Shown in pieces: positions 1 to 8,251 of a stretch of DNA of 64,000 nt. The stretch's first letter is position 1; each line of letters starts with the position of its first letter. Both the position numbers and the translations under genes were made by a program. A model generated the notes under the pieces. It was given only the letters and a program-made list of their open reading frames with translations. It was not told the origin of the DNA and did not search any database. The DNA lies in contig NZ_CP041403.1 in assembly GCF_014844135.1 (NCBI RefSeq), positions 1,302,001-1,366,000 on the forward strand. The letters run 5' to 3'. The DNA is from Arcobacter sp. FWKO B. Its GTDB lineage: Bacteria > Campylobacterota > Campylobacteria > Campylobacterales > Arcobacteraceae.

Positions 1-2
1 AA

Positions 3-359
3 CCATTGATAGATAAAGGTGAAAGCATGGATGTTGCTAAAGATAAAGCAAAAGAAATGTTGAGTTTTTTAAATATTAAAGAAGAGCTTTTTGATATTTC
101 TCCACTTACATTTAGTGGAGGAGAACAACAAAGGGTAAACATAGCCAAAGGGATAATTGCTCCAAAGTCTTTATTATTGCTAGATGAGCCAACAGCATCT
201 TTGGATAAGACAAATACAAATAAGGTAATTGATAAGTTATTGGAGATAAAAAAAGAAGGGGTAAGTATGATTGGTATTTTTCATGATATTGATTGTATGA
301 AAAGAATTAGTGATAAAGTTTATGATATGAAGGAAAAGAAATATGCAGACAATTATTAG
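3..359 (+). CDS. phnL: C-P lyase ATP-binding protein PhnL (3' part only)
   Basis: This is the C-terminal half of an ABC-type ATPase, and its reading frame runs off the left edge of the window. The visible part carries the ABC signature FSGGEQQRVNIAKG, the Walker B/D-loop LLLLDEPTASLD and the H-loop histidine in FHDID. The phrase SGGEQQRVNIA followed by G and a short C-terminus is typical of PhnL rather than a transport ATPase. PhnL belongs to the carbon-phosphorus lyase pathway and works with the core complex on phosphonate breakdown. The stop codon lies inside the next gene, phnM (17-bp overlap), so the two are translationally coupled. The remaining core genes (phnG to phnK) should lie to the left of the window. 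Confidence 0.93.
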   Translation, partial: PLIDKGESMDVAKDKAKEMLSFLNIKEELFDISPLTFSGGEQQRVNIAKGIIAPKSLLLLDEPTASLDKTNTNKVIDKLLEIKKEGVSMIGIFHDIDCMKRISDKVYDMKEKKYADNY

Positions 360-1488
360 AAGCACTAATGTATTAATAAACAAAGAATTTCAAGGTGCAG
401 ATATTGTAATCAAAGGGGAAAAAATTATATCAATAAAGCCTTATAGAACTATAGATGTAGCAATAGATTTAGGCGATAGAAGAGTAGTTCCTGGTTTTGT
501 AGATTTACACGGAGATGCTATTGAAAAAGAGATAGAACCAAGACCTGGAGCTAGGTTTCCTACTTCTATGGCTGTAGTTGAGCTTGATAAAAAGCTTTCA
601 ATGGCAGGAGTAACTACAATGTATCATGCTATAGGCTTTAATGATGAAGAGCTTAGTAAAGGCAGAGGCACTGGACAATCAAAAGAGTTAATAGAAGAGA
701 TTTATGAAGCTAATAAAAAACATTTAGGTGTTGATAATCTTGTTCATGCTCGTTTTGAGATTACTAGTGAAACTTCACTTGCTACTATTAAACAACTTAT
801 TATTGACAAAAAAGTAGATATGCTCTCAATAATGGATCATAGTCCAGGGCAAGGACAGTTTAAAACTCTTGAGTCTTGGAAAAAGTATCACCTTTCAGCT
901 TATGAAATAGAAGATAGAGATGTTGAAGAGTATTTAAAAAGTAAAACATCTAAAGACAAAGTAGGCATTGTAGAAGATTTAGTATCCTTTGGTTTAGAAC
1001 ATAATATTCCAGTTTTAAGTCATGATGATGATTGTGAAGAGAAATTAAATACTCTAAAGAATCTTGGAGTGACTTTTTCTGAGTTTCCATTGAGTGTAGA
1101 AGTAGCAAGAAAAGCTAAACAGATGAATATAAGTACAGGAATGGGTGCACCAAATGTAGTAAGAGGTGGTAGTCAAAGCGGTAATATTGCTGCTCGTGAG
1201 CTTATTAAAGAAGGTGTTTGTGATTTTTTATGCAGTGATTATCATCCAGCTTCACTTTTAATGAGTCCATATAGACTCAAAGAGGATGTAGGTTTATCGC
1301 TGGAAAAAGGTTTTGCTATGATAAGTTCAACCCCAGCAAGATTAGCTGGTTTAACCGACAGAGGTGAGATTAAAGAAGATATGTTGGCTGATATTGTTAT
1401 TATAGATGAGGTACATTTCCCTAAAGTTGTGCTAACATTCAAAAATGGTGAAGTTGTTTACAACGGAATAAGAGGATTTAATTTATGA
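343..1488 (+). CDS. phnM: alpha-D-ribose 1-methylphosphonate 5-triphosphate diphosphatase PhnM
   Basis: PhnM is an amidohydrolase-fold enzyme that removes pyrophosphate from the triphosphate intermediate of the C-P lyase pathway, giving ribose 1-methylphosphonate 5-phosphate. The 381-residue protein has the family length. It shows the N-terminal metal motif in [20 protein letters not shown], a central SHDDD motif near residue 226 and CSDYHPASL near residue 299. It starts with ATG inside the end of phnL and ends over the start of the acetyltransferase gene (ATGA-type overlap). The tight packing supports one phn operon. No signal peptide is seen, so the enzyme is cytoplasmic. Confidence 0.95.
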   Translation: MQTIIRSTNVLINKEFQGADIVIKGEKIISIKPYRTIDVAIDLGDRRVVPGFVDLHGDAIEKEIEPRPGARFPTSMAVVELDKKLSMAGVTTMYHAIGFNDEELSKGRGTGQSKELIEEIYEANKKHLGVDNLVHARFEITSETSLATIKQLIIDKKVDMLSIMDHSPGQGQFKTLESWKKYHLSAYEIEDRDVEEYLKSKTSKDKVGIVEDLVSFGLEHNIPVLSHDDDCEEKLNTLKNLGVTFSEFPLSVEVARKAKQMNISTGMGAPNVVRGGSQSGNIAARELIKEGVCDFLCSDYHPASLLMSPYRLKEDVGLSLEKGFAMISSTPARLAGLTDRGEIKEDMLADIVIIDEVHFPKVVLTFKNGEVVYNGIRGFNL

Positions 1489-2126
1489 TATACAAAATAG
1501 ATTCTTATAATATAGGTCAAAAAAAAGTATTAACACAAGAACCAAATATTTCTAGTAGTTCTGTTATTAAGGAGTGTACTTTTGGAGAGTATGTTGAGAT
1601 TGGAGAGAATAATAATATTCAAGAAAGTGTTATAGGAAATTTTAGTTATACAAGTGAAAATTGCCAAATAATCAATAGTATGATTAAGAATTTTGTAAAT
1701 ATAGCATCTTATGTAAGGATAAATCCATCTCAGCATCCAATGCACTGGGCATCACAACATCATATTCAATATAGAAAAGAGATGTTTGGAGTTGGGATTG
1801 ATGATGAGAGTTTTTTTGAATGGCGAAGGGAGAGAAAAGTTATAATAGGTAATGATGTATGGCTAGGGCATAATGTAGTAGTAATGGGTAATGTGACTAT
1901 TGGTGATGGGGCAGTAATAGGTAGTAGCTCTGTTGTAACTAAAGATATTCCACCATTTGCTATCGCTGTTGGTAATCCAGCAAAAGTGATAAGGTACAGA
2001 TTTGATGAATCAACTATTCAGTCTTTACAAAAAATAGCATGGTGGGATTGGAGTTATGAACAAATCAAAATAGCAATAGATGATTTTAAAAATGTTGATG
2101 AATTTATTGAAAAGTATAAAAGATGA
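1485..2126 (+). CDS. phn-operon hexapeptide-repeat acetyltransferase
   Basis: This 213-residue left-handed beta-helix acyltransferase belongs to the group found repeatedly in C-P lyase operons (the TIGR03308-like 'phosphonate metabolism transferase hexapeptide repeat' group). The C-terminal half holds clear isoleucine-rich hexapeptide repeats ([20 protein letters not shown]) and the closing pattern VGNPAKVIR. The conserved block around [10 protein letters not shown] includes a probable catalytic histidine. Its substrate is not established. An aminophosphonate or a pathway by-product is a reasonable guess from context, because PhnO plays such a role in other phn operons. It overlaps phnM by 4 bp and phnN by 4 bp. 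Confidence 0.85.
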   Translation: MIYKIDSYNIGQKKVLTQEPNISSSSVIKECTFGEYVEIGENNNIQESVIGNFSYTSENCQIINSMIKNFVNIASYVRINPSQHPMHWASQHHIQYRKEMFGVGIDDESFFEWRRERKVIIGNDVWLGHNVVVMGNVTIGDGAVIGSSSVVTKDIPPFAIAVGNPAKVIRYRFDESTIQSLQKIAWWDWSYEQIKIAIDDFKNVDEFIEKYKR

Positions 2127-2641
2127 AAACAATAATATTGATAGTTGGTGCTAGTGGTGTTGGTAAAGATACATTGATTAATGCAATTAAGGATGATATT
2201 AAAGCAAACTTTGTCACAAGATATGTAACAAGGATACCAGATGAAAACGAAACCAACTATTATATAGCTAAAGAAGATTTTGTTTGTTTAAAAGATAAAG
2301 ACTTTTTTGTTTCTTTTTGGGAAGCACATGGAAACTGTTATGGAGTTTCAAAAAATAGTATATTAGATGGATTAAATATTATATCTGTCTCTAGAGATTC
2401 CATCAAAGACTTTGAGGAAAATTTTAGTGATGTGGTTACCATCGATATAAAAATACCAACAAATATGCTTTATGAAAGATTGAAGAATAGAAATCGTGAG
2501 GATGAAGAAGAGATTTTAAAAAGGATTAAAAGAAGTGATAAAAAAGTACAAGCCAATAGGCTGATTACTTTTTATAATGATAAGTCTATAGACCAAAGCA
2601 AAGAAGAGCTAATATCTCTTATTCGTTCTATTGAGCAATAG
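2123..2641 (+). CDS. phnN: ribose 1,5-bisphosphate phosphokinase PhnN
   Basis: PhnN phosphorylates ribose 1,5-bisphosphate to PRPP at the end of C-P lyase catabolism, linking it to nucleotide synthesis. The 172-residue protein is a guanylate-kinase-like P-loop NTPase. It has Walker [10 protein letters not shown] at residues 8-16, the motif [13 protein letters not shown] near residue 31 and the lid-region arginines in [19 protein letters not shown]. It is slightly shorter than the E. coli enzyme but complete. The gene starts in the overlap with the acetyltransferase and its stop codon abuts the ATG of the MFS gene, so it is an internal member of the phn operon. Confidence 0.92.
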   Translation: MKTIILIVGASGVGKDTLINAIKDDIKANFVTRYVTRIPDENETNYYIAKEDFVCLKDKDFFVSFWEAHGNCYGVSKNSILDGLNIISVSRDSIKDFEENFSDVVTIDIKIPTNMLYERLKNRNREDEEEILKRIKRSDKKVQANRLITFYNDKSIDQSKEELISLIRSIEQ

Positions 2642-3838
2642 ATGATAAAAAGATTCTTTATCGATGGAACGCTCAAACCAGTTATTGGTCTTGGTATCAC
2701 TTCAACAATAGGATATGGAACATTATTTTATTCATTTACTATAATGTCACTAGAGTTTGAGAATGAATTTGGATGGAGTAAAAGTTTTATTTTTGGTATT
2801 TTTTCATTGGGATTGTTATTAGGTGGTCTTATAAGTCCATTTATTGGGAAAAAGCTTGATAAATATGGTGCACAAGTTGTTATGAGTATAGGGTCGTTCT
2901 TAGCGGCATTGGGTATGTTGTTTATCTCTTTTGTTGAAACAAAATTTGGATTTATTTTATCATTATTATACATTGAGATAGTTGCAACATTTGTTCTTTA
3001 TGAAGCTGCTTTTGTTGCACTTTCTCAAATAGCAAAAGAAAAAGCAAGACTACCTATGGCTCAAATTACCCTTATTGCAGGATTTGCATCAACTATATTT
3101 TGGCCATTAATTACATTTTTATTAGAGATTATGAGTTGGCGAGATGTATATTTGGTTTTATCACTTTTGCATCTTTGTATTGCATTACCTTTGCATTTAT
3201 TTATGCTTAAAAATAGGACTTTAAAAAGTGGTGTAACAAATTATATTGATAGTAAGGGTGTTTTTCAACTTACACAAAAACAAAAAGATAAAGCCATAGT
3301 TCTACTAGCTATAACACTTTGTCTTATCGCAATACCAATTGCAGCAATTCAATTACATCTATTATCCGTATTACAATCATTTGGAATTGAAGCAATAATT
3401 GCAGTTGCATTAGGTGCTTTGATTGGACCATCTCAAGTTGGTGCAAGAGTTGTTGAAATGATTTTTTCTAATAAAACAACACCCATTCAGTCTGCAATAA
3501 TTTCAAATATATTAATATTCTTGAGCTTGATTAGTTTACTTCTTAGTGTTTATGAAATTTTGTTTGCAACACTTTTTGTTGTTTTATATGGAGCTGGACA
3601 AGGGTTGAATTATATTGCTAGAGGAAGTTTACCACTTTATATTTTAAGTGCTGATAGTTTTGGAAAAAATAGTGGAATCTTAAATTTATTTATAAAAATA
3701 ACAACAGCAATTTCTCCTTTTAGTGTTGCATTGTTATTGGATTTTTTTGGGAATATTGTAACAGTTGTTTTTTTGGTTATTGTAGTTATGTTATCATTTG
3801 TAAGTTTATTTTATTTAAAAAAGGTTTATCATGTTTGA
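2642..3838 (+). CDS. MFS transporter in the phn operon
   Basis: This 398-residue membrane protein has about twelve hydrophobic segments. The MFS signature between helices 2 and 3 is visible as GKKLDKYGAQVVMSIGS (about residues 70-86), and a polar loop near residues 188-215 separates the two halves. It begins directly after the phnN stop and overlaps phnP by 8 bp, so it is co-transcribed with the C-P lyase genes. Phosphonate uptake is usually by a PhnCDE ABC transporter, so an MFS protein here is unusual. It could import a phosphonate or export a catabolite, but neither is shown by the sequence. Only the family assignment is secure. Confidence 0.85.
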   Translation: MIKRFFIDGTLKPVIGLGITSTIGYGTLFYSFTIMSLEFENEFGWSKSFIFGIFSLGLLLGGLISPFIGKKLDKYGAQVVMSIGSFLAALGMLFISFVETKFGFILSLLYIEIVATFVLYEAAFVALSQIAKEKARLPMAQITLIAGFASTIFWPLITFLLEIMSWRDVYLVLSLLHLCIALPLHLFMLKNRTLKSGVTNYIDSKGVFQLTQKQKDKAIVLLAITLCLIAIPIAAIQLHLLSVLQSFGIEAIIAVALGALIGPSQVGARVVEMIFSNKTTPIQSAIISNILIFLSLISLLLSVYEILFATLFVVLYGAGQGLNYIARGSLPLYILSADSFGKNSGILNLFIKITTAISPFSVALLLDFFGNIVTVVFLVIVVMLSFVSLFYLKKVYHV

Positions 3839-4562
3839 GCTAAAGTTTTTAGGAACAGCTGATAGTGCTGGCATCCCAGTTCATAATTGTCAATGTGATA
3901 TTTGTACTGAATATAGGAAAAAAGAGAAAGTCAACCTTTCAACAAGTGCTTATATTGAGCTTAACAATCAACAGATAATATTGTTAGATGCTGGTATTGA
4001 AAATATTGCTACTTTATTTGATGGTAAAAAAATAGAAGCAATATTTATGACCCACTTTCACCCAGATCATGCTTTGGGACTATTAAGGTTAAGATATAGT
4101 AATGATATTATTAATTGTTATCATCCTAAAGATGATTTGGGTTTTGCAGATCTTTTTAAACATACAAAATCAATTAATTACCAAGTAAATATACCATTTG
4201 AAAAGATTATGATAAATCAAATATCTTTTACTCCAATACCTCTTAAACATTCCAAAAATACTACTGGCTACCTTATTGAAGATGGAGAAAAAACTATAGC
4301 TTATCTAACAGATTGTGCAAAGATATCTCAAGAGTCAATGAATTTCTTATTATCAAAGAAGATAGATGAATGTTATATTGATGGGTCAGCATTGCCAACT
4401 TCATCTAATAGCAATCATCTAAGTTATGAAGAGGCTACTGAAATACTAGATAAATTAAACGCTAAAAAATCATACATAATTCACCTTGGGCATAAAGTAT
4501 TGGATTACATAAAACAAAATGGAATTACATTAAAATATCAAATAGTAAATGGCATATACTAG
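3831..4562 (+). CDS. phnP: phosphoribosyl 1,2-cyclic phosphate phosphodiesterase PhnP
   Basis: PhnP opens the 1,2-cyclic phosphate made by C-P lyase to ribose 1,5-bisphosphate, the substrate of PhnN. The 243-residue protein has a metallo-beta-lactamase fold with the metal motif THFHPDH at about residues 75-81. It also has the PhnP-specific structural-zinc cysteines in HNCQCDICTEYRK (residues 18-30). Later ligands are visible in LTDCAK and in HLGH near the C-terminus. It overlaps the preceding MFS gene by 8 bp and is the last recognisable phn gene. The next gene lies about 100 bp downstream in what looks like a separate unit. Confidence 0.93.
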   Translation: MFELKFLGTADSAGIPVHNCQCDICTEYRKKEKVNLSTSAYIELNNQQIILLDAGIENIATLFDGKKIEAIFMTHFHPDHALGLLRLRYSNDIINCYHPKDDLGFADLFKHTKSINYQVNIPFEKIMINQISFTPIPLKHSKNTTGYLIEDGEKTIAYLTDCAKISQESMNFLLSKKIDECYIDGSALPTSSNSNHLSYEEATEILDKLNAKKSYIIHLGHKVLDYIKQNGITLKYQIVNGIY

Positions 4563-4660
4563 GGTACAATAAGCATATTTTTAGTACTATCAATCAAATA
4601 TTGCTAAAAAGTAATTTTGTTTGAATATAATTCTACTAAAATCAAGAGGATTATTATTGT

Positions 4661-5404
4661 ATGCAGTATAAATCGGTATTTATTTCTGATATTCATTTGG
4701 GGACAAGTGATGCTAAAGCAGAAAACTTTTTAGATTTTATCAAGGATTTAGAGTGTGAGAATCTATTCCTTGTTGGTGATATTATAGATGGTTGGGCTAT
4801 GAAGAGAAAACTTACTTGGTTGCAAAGTCACTCAGATGTTATACAAAAAGTATTAAGAAAAGCTCGTAAAGGTACAAAGGTTTTTTATGTTTTGGGCAAT
4901 CATGATGAGTTTATAAAACCTTTTTTGCCACTTCAGCTAGGGGATAATATTACTGTTGTTCAAGATTATTCCTATATTGGAGTAGATAAAAGAAAATATC
5001 TTGTCACCCATGGAGATATTTTTGATACTATTACGCTTACAAAAAAATGGCTTGCTCTTTTAGGTGATAGTGCATATATGTTTGTACTTAGAGTTAATAA
5101 GCCATTAAACAAACTTAGAAAACTGATTGGCTATCATAAATATTGGTCGCTTTCAAAATATCTCAAACAAAATGTGAAAAAGTCTATGATGTTTATTTGT
5201 GAATTTGAAGAAATTATGGTAAACTATGCCAAAGAATATCAGTATGATGGTGTTATATGTGGACACATACATTGTGCAGAAATAAAAGATATTCAAGGGG
5301 TTACTTACCTTAATTGTGGCGACTGGGTGGAAAGTTGTACTGCCCTTGTGGAAGATTTGGATGGGGATTGGAAAATTTTAGAACATTTGGTGATTAATGA
5401 ATAA
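4661..5404 (+). CDS. UDP-2,3-diacylglucosamine diphosphatase-like metallophosphoesterase
   Basis: This 247-residue calcineurin-type metallophosphoesterase shows every core motif in order: SDIHLG (residues 9-14), GDIIDGW (near 39), GNHDE (near 79), THGD (near 116) and GHIHCAEI (near 200). The insertion rich in basic residues around LNKLRKLIGYHKYW matches the LpxH-like (LpxH2) branch, which may hydrolyse UDP-2,3-diacylglucosamine to lipid X in lipid A synthesis. An AGAGG-like ribosome site precedes the ATG. The stop overlaps the start of the patatin gene by 8 bp, suggesting a two-gene lipid unit. Exact substrate within this family is inferred, not proven. Confidence 0.8.
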   Translation: MQYKSVFISDIHLGTSDAKAENFLDFIKDLECENLFLVGDIIDGWAMKRKLTWLQSHSDVIQKVLRKARKGTKVFYVLGNHDEFIKPFLPLQLGDNITVVQDYSYIGVDKRKYLVTHGDIFDTITLTKKWLALLGDSAYMFVLRVNKPLNKLRKLIGYHKYWSLSKYLKQNVKKSMMFICEFEEIMVNYAKEYQYDGVICGHIHCAEIKDIQGVTYLNCGDWVESCTALVEDLDGDWKILEHLVINE

Positions 5405-6134
5405 AGTAAATTTAGTTATATCTGGTGGTGGGGCTAGGGCTATTTATGCTCTGGGTGTTGTGCAGTGGTTACTAGAGCAACAAATCAAGATTGAACAAAT
5501 TAGTTGTGTAAGTGGTGGTAGTATTGTTGGGGCGATGTTAGCACAAAATCAAAAACCAACTGATATTTTAGCATCTTTAAAGAGTATAAAGTATAAAAAA
5601 GAAATCAAGCTAGTATTATCTAAAGGGCTATTTTCTCTTGATAGGTTTGCACCTATTTTAGATGAGTTATTGGAACACAAAACTATACAAGAATCAGTTA
5701 AACCACTTTTGATTTGGGCTATTAGTCTTGAAAGTGGCAAAAGCAACTATTTTAAAACAGCAAAAATAAGTGATGCTATTTTGGCTTCTTGTTCATTGTA
5801 TCCTATTTTTAGACCATATATGATTGATGGTAAATATTATCTTGATGGTGGTTTTGTGAACAACCTTCCAGCTGAGCCTTTTGTAGGGCAAGATAATAAA
5901 ATCTTAGGTATAAATCTTAATCCAAGACTTGATATCAATATAGATAAGTTAAGTATCAAAAGAGTCCTTTATACAATATTTTATGCGAATATGGACTGTA
6001 GAAAACATTTATGTGATATTTATCTTGAGCCTCAAGCAATATCTGCTTATGGGATTTTTGGTACAGATAAATTTGATGAGATATTTGAACTAGGGTATAA
6101 TGAGGCAAGAAACAGTAAGCTATGTGTTGAGTGA
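5397..6134 (+). CDS. patatin-like phospholipase
   Basis: This 245-residue patatin-family serine hydrolase has the oxyanion-hole glycines in VISGGGARAIYALG (residues 7-20). The nucleophile serine lies in CVSGGSIVGAML (about residues 38-49) and the catalytic aspartate in the DGG motif of YLDGGFVNNLP (near residue 150). The family includes lipid acyl hydrolases, so it probably deacylates a membrane lipid. No signal peptide or membrane segment is seen, so it should be cytoplasmic. It overlaps the metallophosphoesterase gene by 8 bp, hinting at joint envelope-lipid turnover. The natural substrate is unknown. Confidence 0.85.
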   Translation: MNKVNLVISGGGARAIYALGVVQWLLEQQIKIEQISCVSGGSIVGAMLAQNQKPTDILASLKSIKYKKEIKLVLSKGLFSLDRFAPILDELLEHKTIQESVKPLLIWAISLESGKSNYFKTAKISDAILASCSLYPIFRPYMIDGKYYLDGGFVNNLPAEPFVGQDNKILGINLNPRLDINIDKLSIKRVLYTIFYANMDCRKHLCDIYLEPQAISAYGIFGTDKFDEIFELGYNEARNSKLCVE

Positions 6135-6136
6135 GT

Positions 6137-6153
6137 GATGGAATTATTCCATC
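6137..6153. terminator. hairpin between convergent genes
   Basis: GATGGAA and TTCCATC form a perfect 7-bp stem with a TTA loop. It lies just after the patatin stop codon, and the loop contains the stop codon of the DUF155 gene that converges from the right. The position suggests a shared terminator, but there is no strong T run on either side. Confidence 0.45.
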
Positions 6154-6947
6154 AGTGGCTTGATAATATAGCTCCAAATACTAAAAAACACCTCTATAAG
6201 GATAAGCCAAATAATAATCCACTCCAAAAATTCACTTGATTTTTGGTTTACTCTATCTGTGGCAAATTCTACTGATTCTTTTAGATATGAGATTTTATAC
6301 TCAATTACTTCAAATCTTGATTTGAGTTCTAGTTGGATTGATAGTTGGTTGTAAAGTGATTCTAACTCTAAATCATCCCAGATAATATCGGGTTTATCAA
6401 GAAGGTAGAGTTGATTTAGTATATCAAATCTCTCTTTTGCTATGCTACTTGCAAAATTCATAAGAGCATTTCTATCTTTTATCTTTAGTTTTGTAGTATC
6501 TTCATATAGTTTTCTACTTTCTTTCATCTTATTTTCTAGTGATTTTTCTCTTATTTCCAAACCCACACTTTGAGATAGTGCAAGAGAGATAATAGATGCT
6601 ATGGATTTGTTGAATTTGTTGTATTTGATAGTGTGTGAATCAATCAATGGCTTATCAAATTCTGGTGATATGACCATAGGATAATCTTGATTTATAAGGG
6701 CAGTTTCAAAATGATTTGCTTCATTGATATGAAGTCTATTTAAAAAAGCTTTTATTTCTTCGTGGCTAAAGTTACAAAATGTTATTACCCCATAGGTTGT
6801 ATTAAAGATAAATTTATCATCACTTACTTGAGCAACAAGTGAATTTTCTATATTTGAAAGGATAAGTGTAGAAAACTCTTTTTCTATCTCATATTTTGTT
6901 ATTGTTCTTGGGAGTCCTATTGAGACAAATAGTATATTAGTTTGCAT
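6144..6947 (-). CDS. RMD1/DUF155 family protein with C-terminal membrane helix
   Basis: This 267-residue protein resembles the RMD1/YagE (DUF155) family. The N-terminal half is an alpha/beta domain beginning TNILFVSIG and containing FIFNTTYGVITFCNF. The second half is helical (residues about 150-240) and ends in one hydrophobic segment, WIIIWLILIEVFFSIWSYII, before a short tail. Family members in yeast and mitochondria are membrane-anchored, but the bacterial function is not defined. The gene is divergent from pstS. Its promoter region carries a Pho-box-like repeat and a perfect TATAAT -10 (separate entry), so I infer induction in phosphate starvation. The ATG is preceded by AGG. Confidence 0.75.
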   Translation of the reverse strand: MQTNILFVSIGLPRTITKYEIEKEFSTLILSNIENSLVAQVSDDKFIFNTTYGVITFCNFSHEEIKAFLNRLHINEANHFETALINQDYPMVISPEFDKPLIDSHTIKYNKFNKSIASIISLALSQSVGLEIREKSLENKMKESRKLYEDTTKLKIKDRNALMNFASSIAKERFDILNQLYLLDKPDIIWDDLELESLYNQLSIQLELKSRFEVIEYKISYLKESVEFATDRVNQKSSEFLEWIIIWLILIEVFFSIWSYIIKPLME

Positions 6948-6965
6948 GTGGTTACCTCAATAGGA

Positions 6966-6998
6966 ATTATATGTGAGTTTGGTTATAGTTTGGTTACA
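6966..6998 (-). promoter_or_regulatory. candidate Pho-box promoter for the DUF155 gene
   Basis: Reading the minus strand there is TGTAAC (6998-6993), 5 bp, TATAAC (6987-6982), then 10 bp and TATAAT (6971-6966). Two half-sites 11 bp apart ending 10 bp before the -10 is the classical layout of a PhoB-activated promoter. The ATG follows about 20 bp after the -10. The site lies back to back with a similar one for pstS. Confidence 0.65.
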
Positions 6999-7036
6999 AG
7001 ATAGAAAATAAAAATATAGTTTAAGTCCATATATGT

Positions 7037-7069
7037 TGTAACCATGGTGTAACTAATATTATTTATACT
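7037..7069 (+). promoter_or_regulatory. candidate Pho-box promoter of the pst operon
   Basis: Two perfect TGTAAC half-sites (7037-7042 and 7048-7053) are separated by 5 bp, giving an 11-bp repeat. They are followed after exactly 10 bp by a TATACT -10 at 7064-7069. There is no -35 element, as expected when a PhoB-type activator replaces it. The next gene is pstS, 38 bp further on, whose family is the standard target of such regulators. Confidence 0.72.
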
Positions 7070-7107
7070 TCCAGAGTAACTTAACCAAAACAAAGTGAGG
7101 AAGTAAA

Positions 7108-8157
7108 ATGACAATGTTTAAAAAATCGGTATTATCTTTAAGTGCAGTAGTTGCTCTTGGTATGACAGCTAATGCAAATGATCAAATAAGAGTTGTTGGA
7201 TCAAGTACAGTATATCCTTTTACAAGCTATGTAGCTGAAGAATTTGGTGCAACAACAAAAAGTAAAACACCTATTATAGAATCAACTGGTACAGGTGGTG
7301 GTATGAAAATATTTTGTTCAGGAGCTGATTTAAATACTCCAAGTTTTACAAATGCTTCAAGACCTATAAAATCAAGTGAATACGAAGAGTGTAAAAAAAA
7401 TGGTGTTGATAACATCGTTGGTATGATGGTTGGATTTGACGGTATAGCTATAGCTCAGAGTAAATCAAATCCAAAAATGGATTTAAAATTAGAGCATGTT
7501 TTTTTAGCATTAGCTGAAGAAGTACCAAGTAAAGATGGTAAATCATTAGTAAAAAACCCTTATAAATTTTGGAGTGATATAGATTCATCTTTACCAAAAA
7601 GAGAAATCAGAGTAATTGGAGCTCCAACAACATCTGGTACAAGAGATGCTTTTGACGAAATGGTAATGGAAGTAGCTTCTAAGAAATTTGATGCATATGG
7701 TGACTTAAAAGGTAAATATAAAAAAACAAGAACAGATGGTGCATTTATCCCAGGTGGTGAAAATGATAATTTGATAGTTCAACAACTTACTCAAGATAAA
7801 GCAGCAGTTGGATATTTTGGATATAGTTTCCTAGAGGAAAATCACGACAAAATTCAAGGTGTAAGCTTAAATGGTGTATCTCCAACATTTGAAGATATTG
7901 CAAGTGCCAAATATCCAGTATCAAGAAGCCTTTATGTATATGCAAAAGGTAATCATTTAGGAAAAGTAAAAGGTATGGAACAATTTATGGATCTTTATAT
8001 GTCTGATATGATGATAGGGCAAAATGGTGTTCTTAAAAATATAGGACTTATTCCTATGCCAGCTAGTACTTTAAAAGAGGTTCAAAATGCTGTAAAAGCT
8101 AGAACACAATTAACAAAAGAAATGGTAGATAAGCATACTGTTTTACCTGTTAAATAA
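7108..8157 (+). CDS. pstS: periplasmic phosphate-binding protein PstS
   Basis: This is the substrate-binding protein of the high-affinity phosphate ABC transporter. It begins with a Sec signal peptide (basic MTMFKKS, hydrophobic core, cleavage likely after ANA near residue 23). The mature N-terminus IRVVGSSTVYPF carries the PstS phosphate-binding loop. STGTGGGMKIFC and the later APTTSGTRDAF hold further phosphate-contacting residues. The length of 349 residues is usual. The start chosen has GAGGAAG about 7 bp upstream; an alternative ATG lies 6 bp further in. The gene is first in pstSCAB-phoU and is preceded by a Pho-box-like promoter. Confidence 0.95.
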   Translation: MTMFKKSVLSLSAVVALGMTANANDQIRVVGSSTVYPFTSYVAEEFGATTKSKTPIIESTGTGGGMKIFCSGADLNTPSFTNASRPIKSSEYEECKKNGVDNIVGMMVGFDGIAIAQSKSNPKMDLKLEHVFLALAEEVPSKDGKSLVKNPYKFWSDIDSSLPKREIRVIGAPTTSGTRDAFDEMVMEVASKKFDAYGDLKGKYKKTRTDGAFIPGGENDNLIVQQLTQDKAAVGYFGYSFLEENHDKIQGVSLNGVSPTFEDIASAKYPVSRSLYVYAKGNHLGKVKGMEQFMDLYMSDMMIGQNGVLKNIGLIPMPASTLKEVQNAVKARTQLTKEMVDKHTVLPVK

Positions 8158-8185
8158 TTATTAATAAGATTAAAATATAGATTTT

Positions 8186-8209
8186 AGCCTCTTGTGAAAG
8201 CAAGAGGCT
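8186..8209 (+). terminator. pstS-pstC intercistronic hairpin
   Basis: AGCCTCTTG pairs perfectly with CAAGAGGCT (9 bp) around a 6-nt loop in the 94-bp gap after pstS. The downstream T run is weak. This is probably a leaky terminator or mRNA-stabilising hairpin that lets pstS be made in excess over the membrane genes. Confidence 0.6.
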
Positions 8210-8251
8210 TAGTCATTTTAAATAAAAAGAAGAAAAAAGGAAGGAAAAGTA

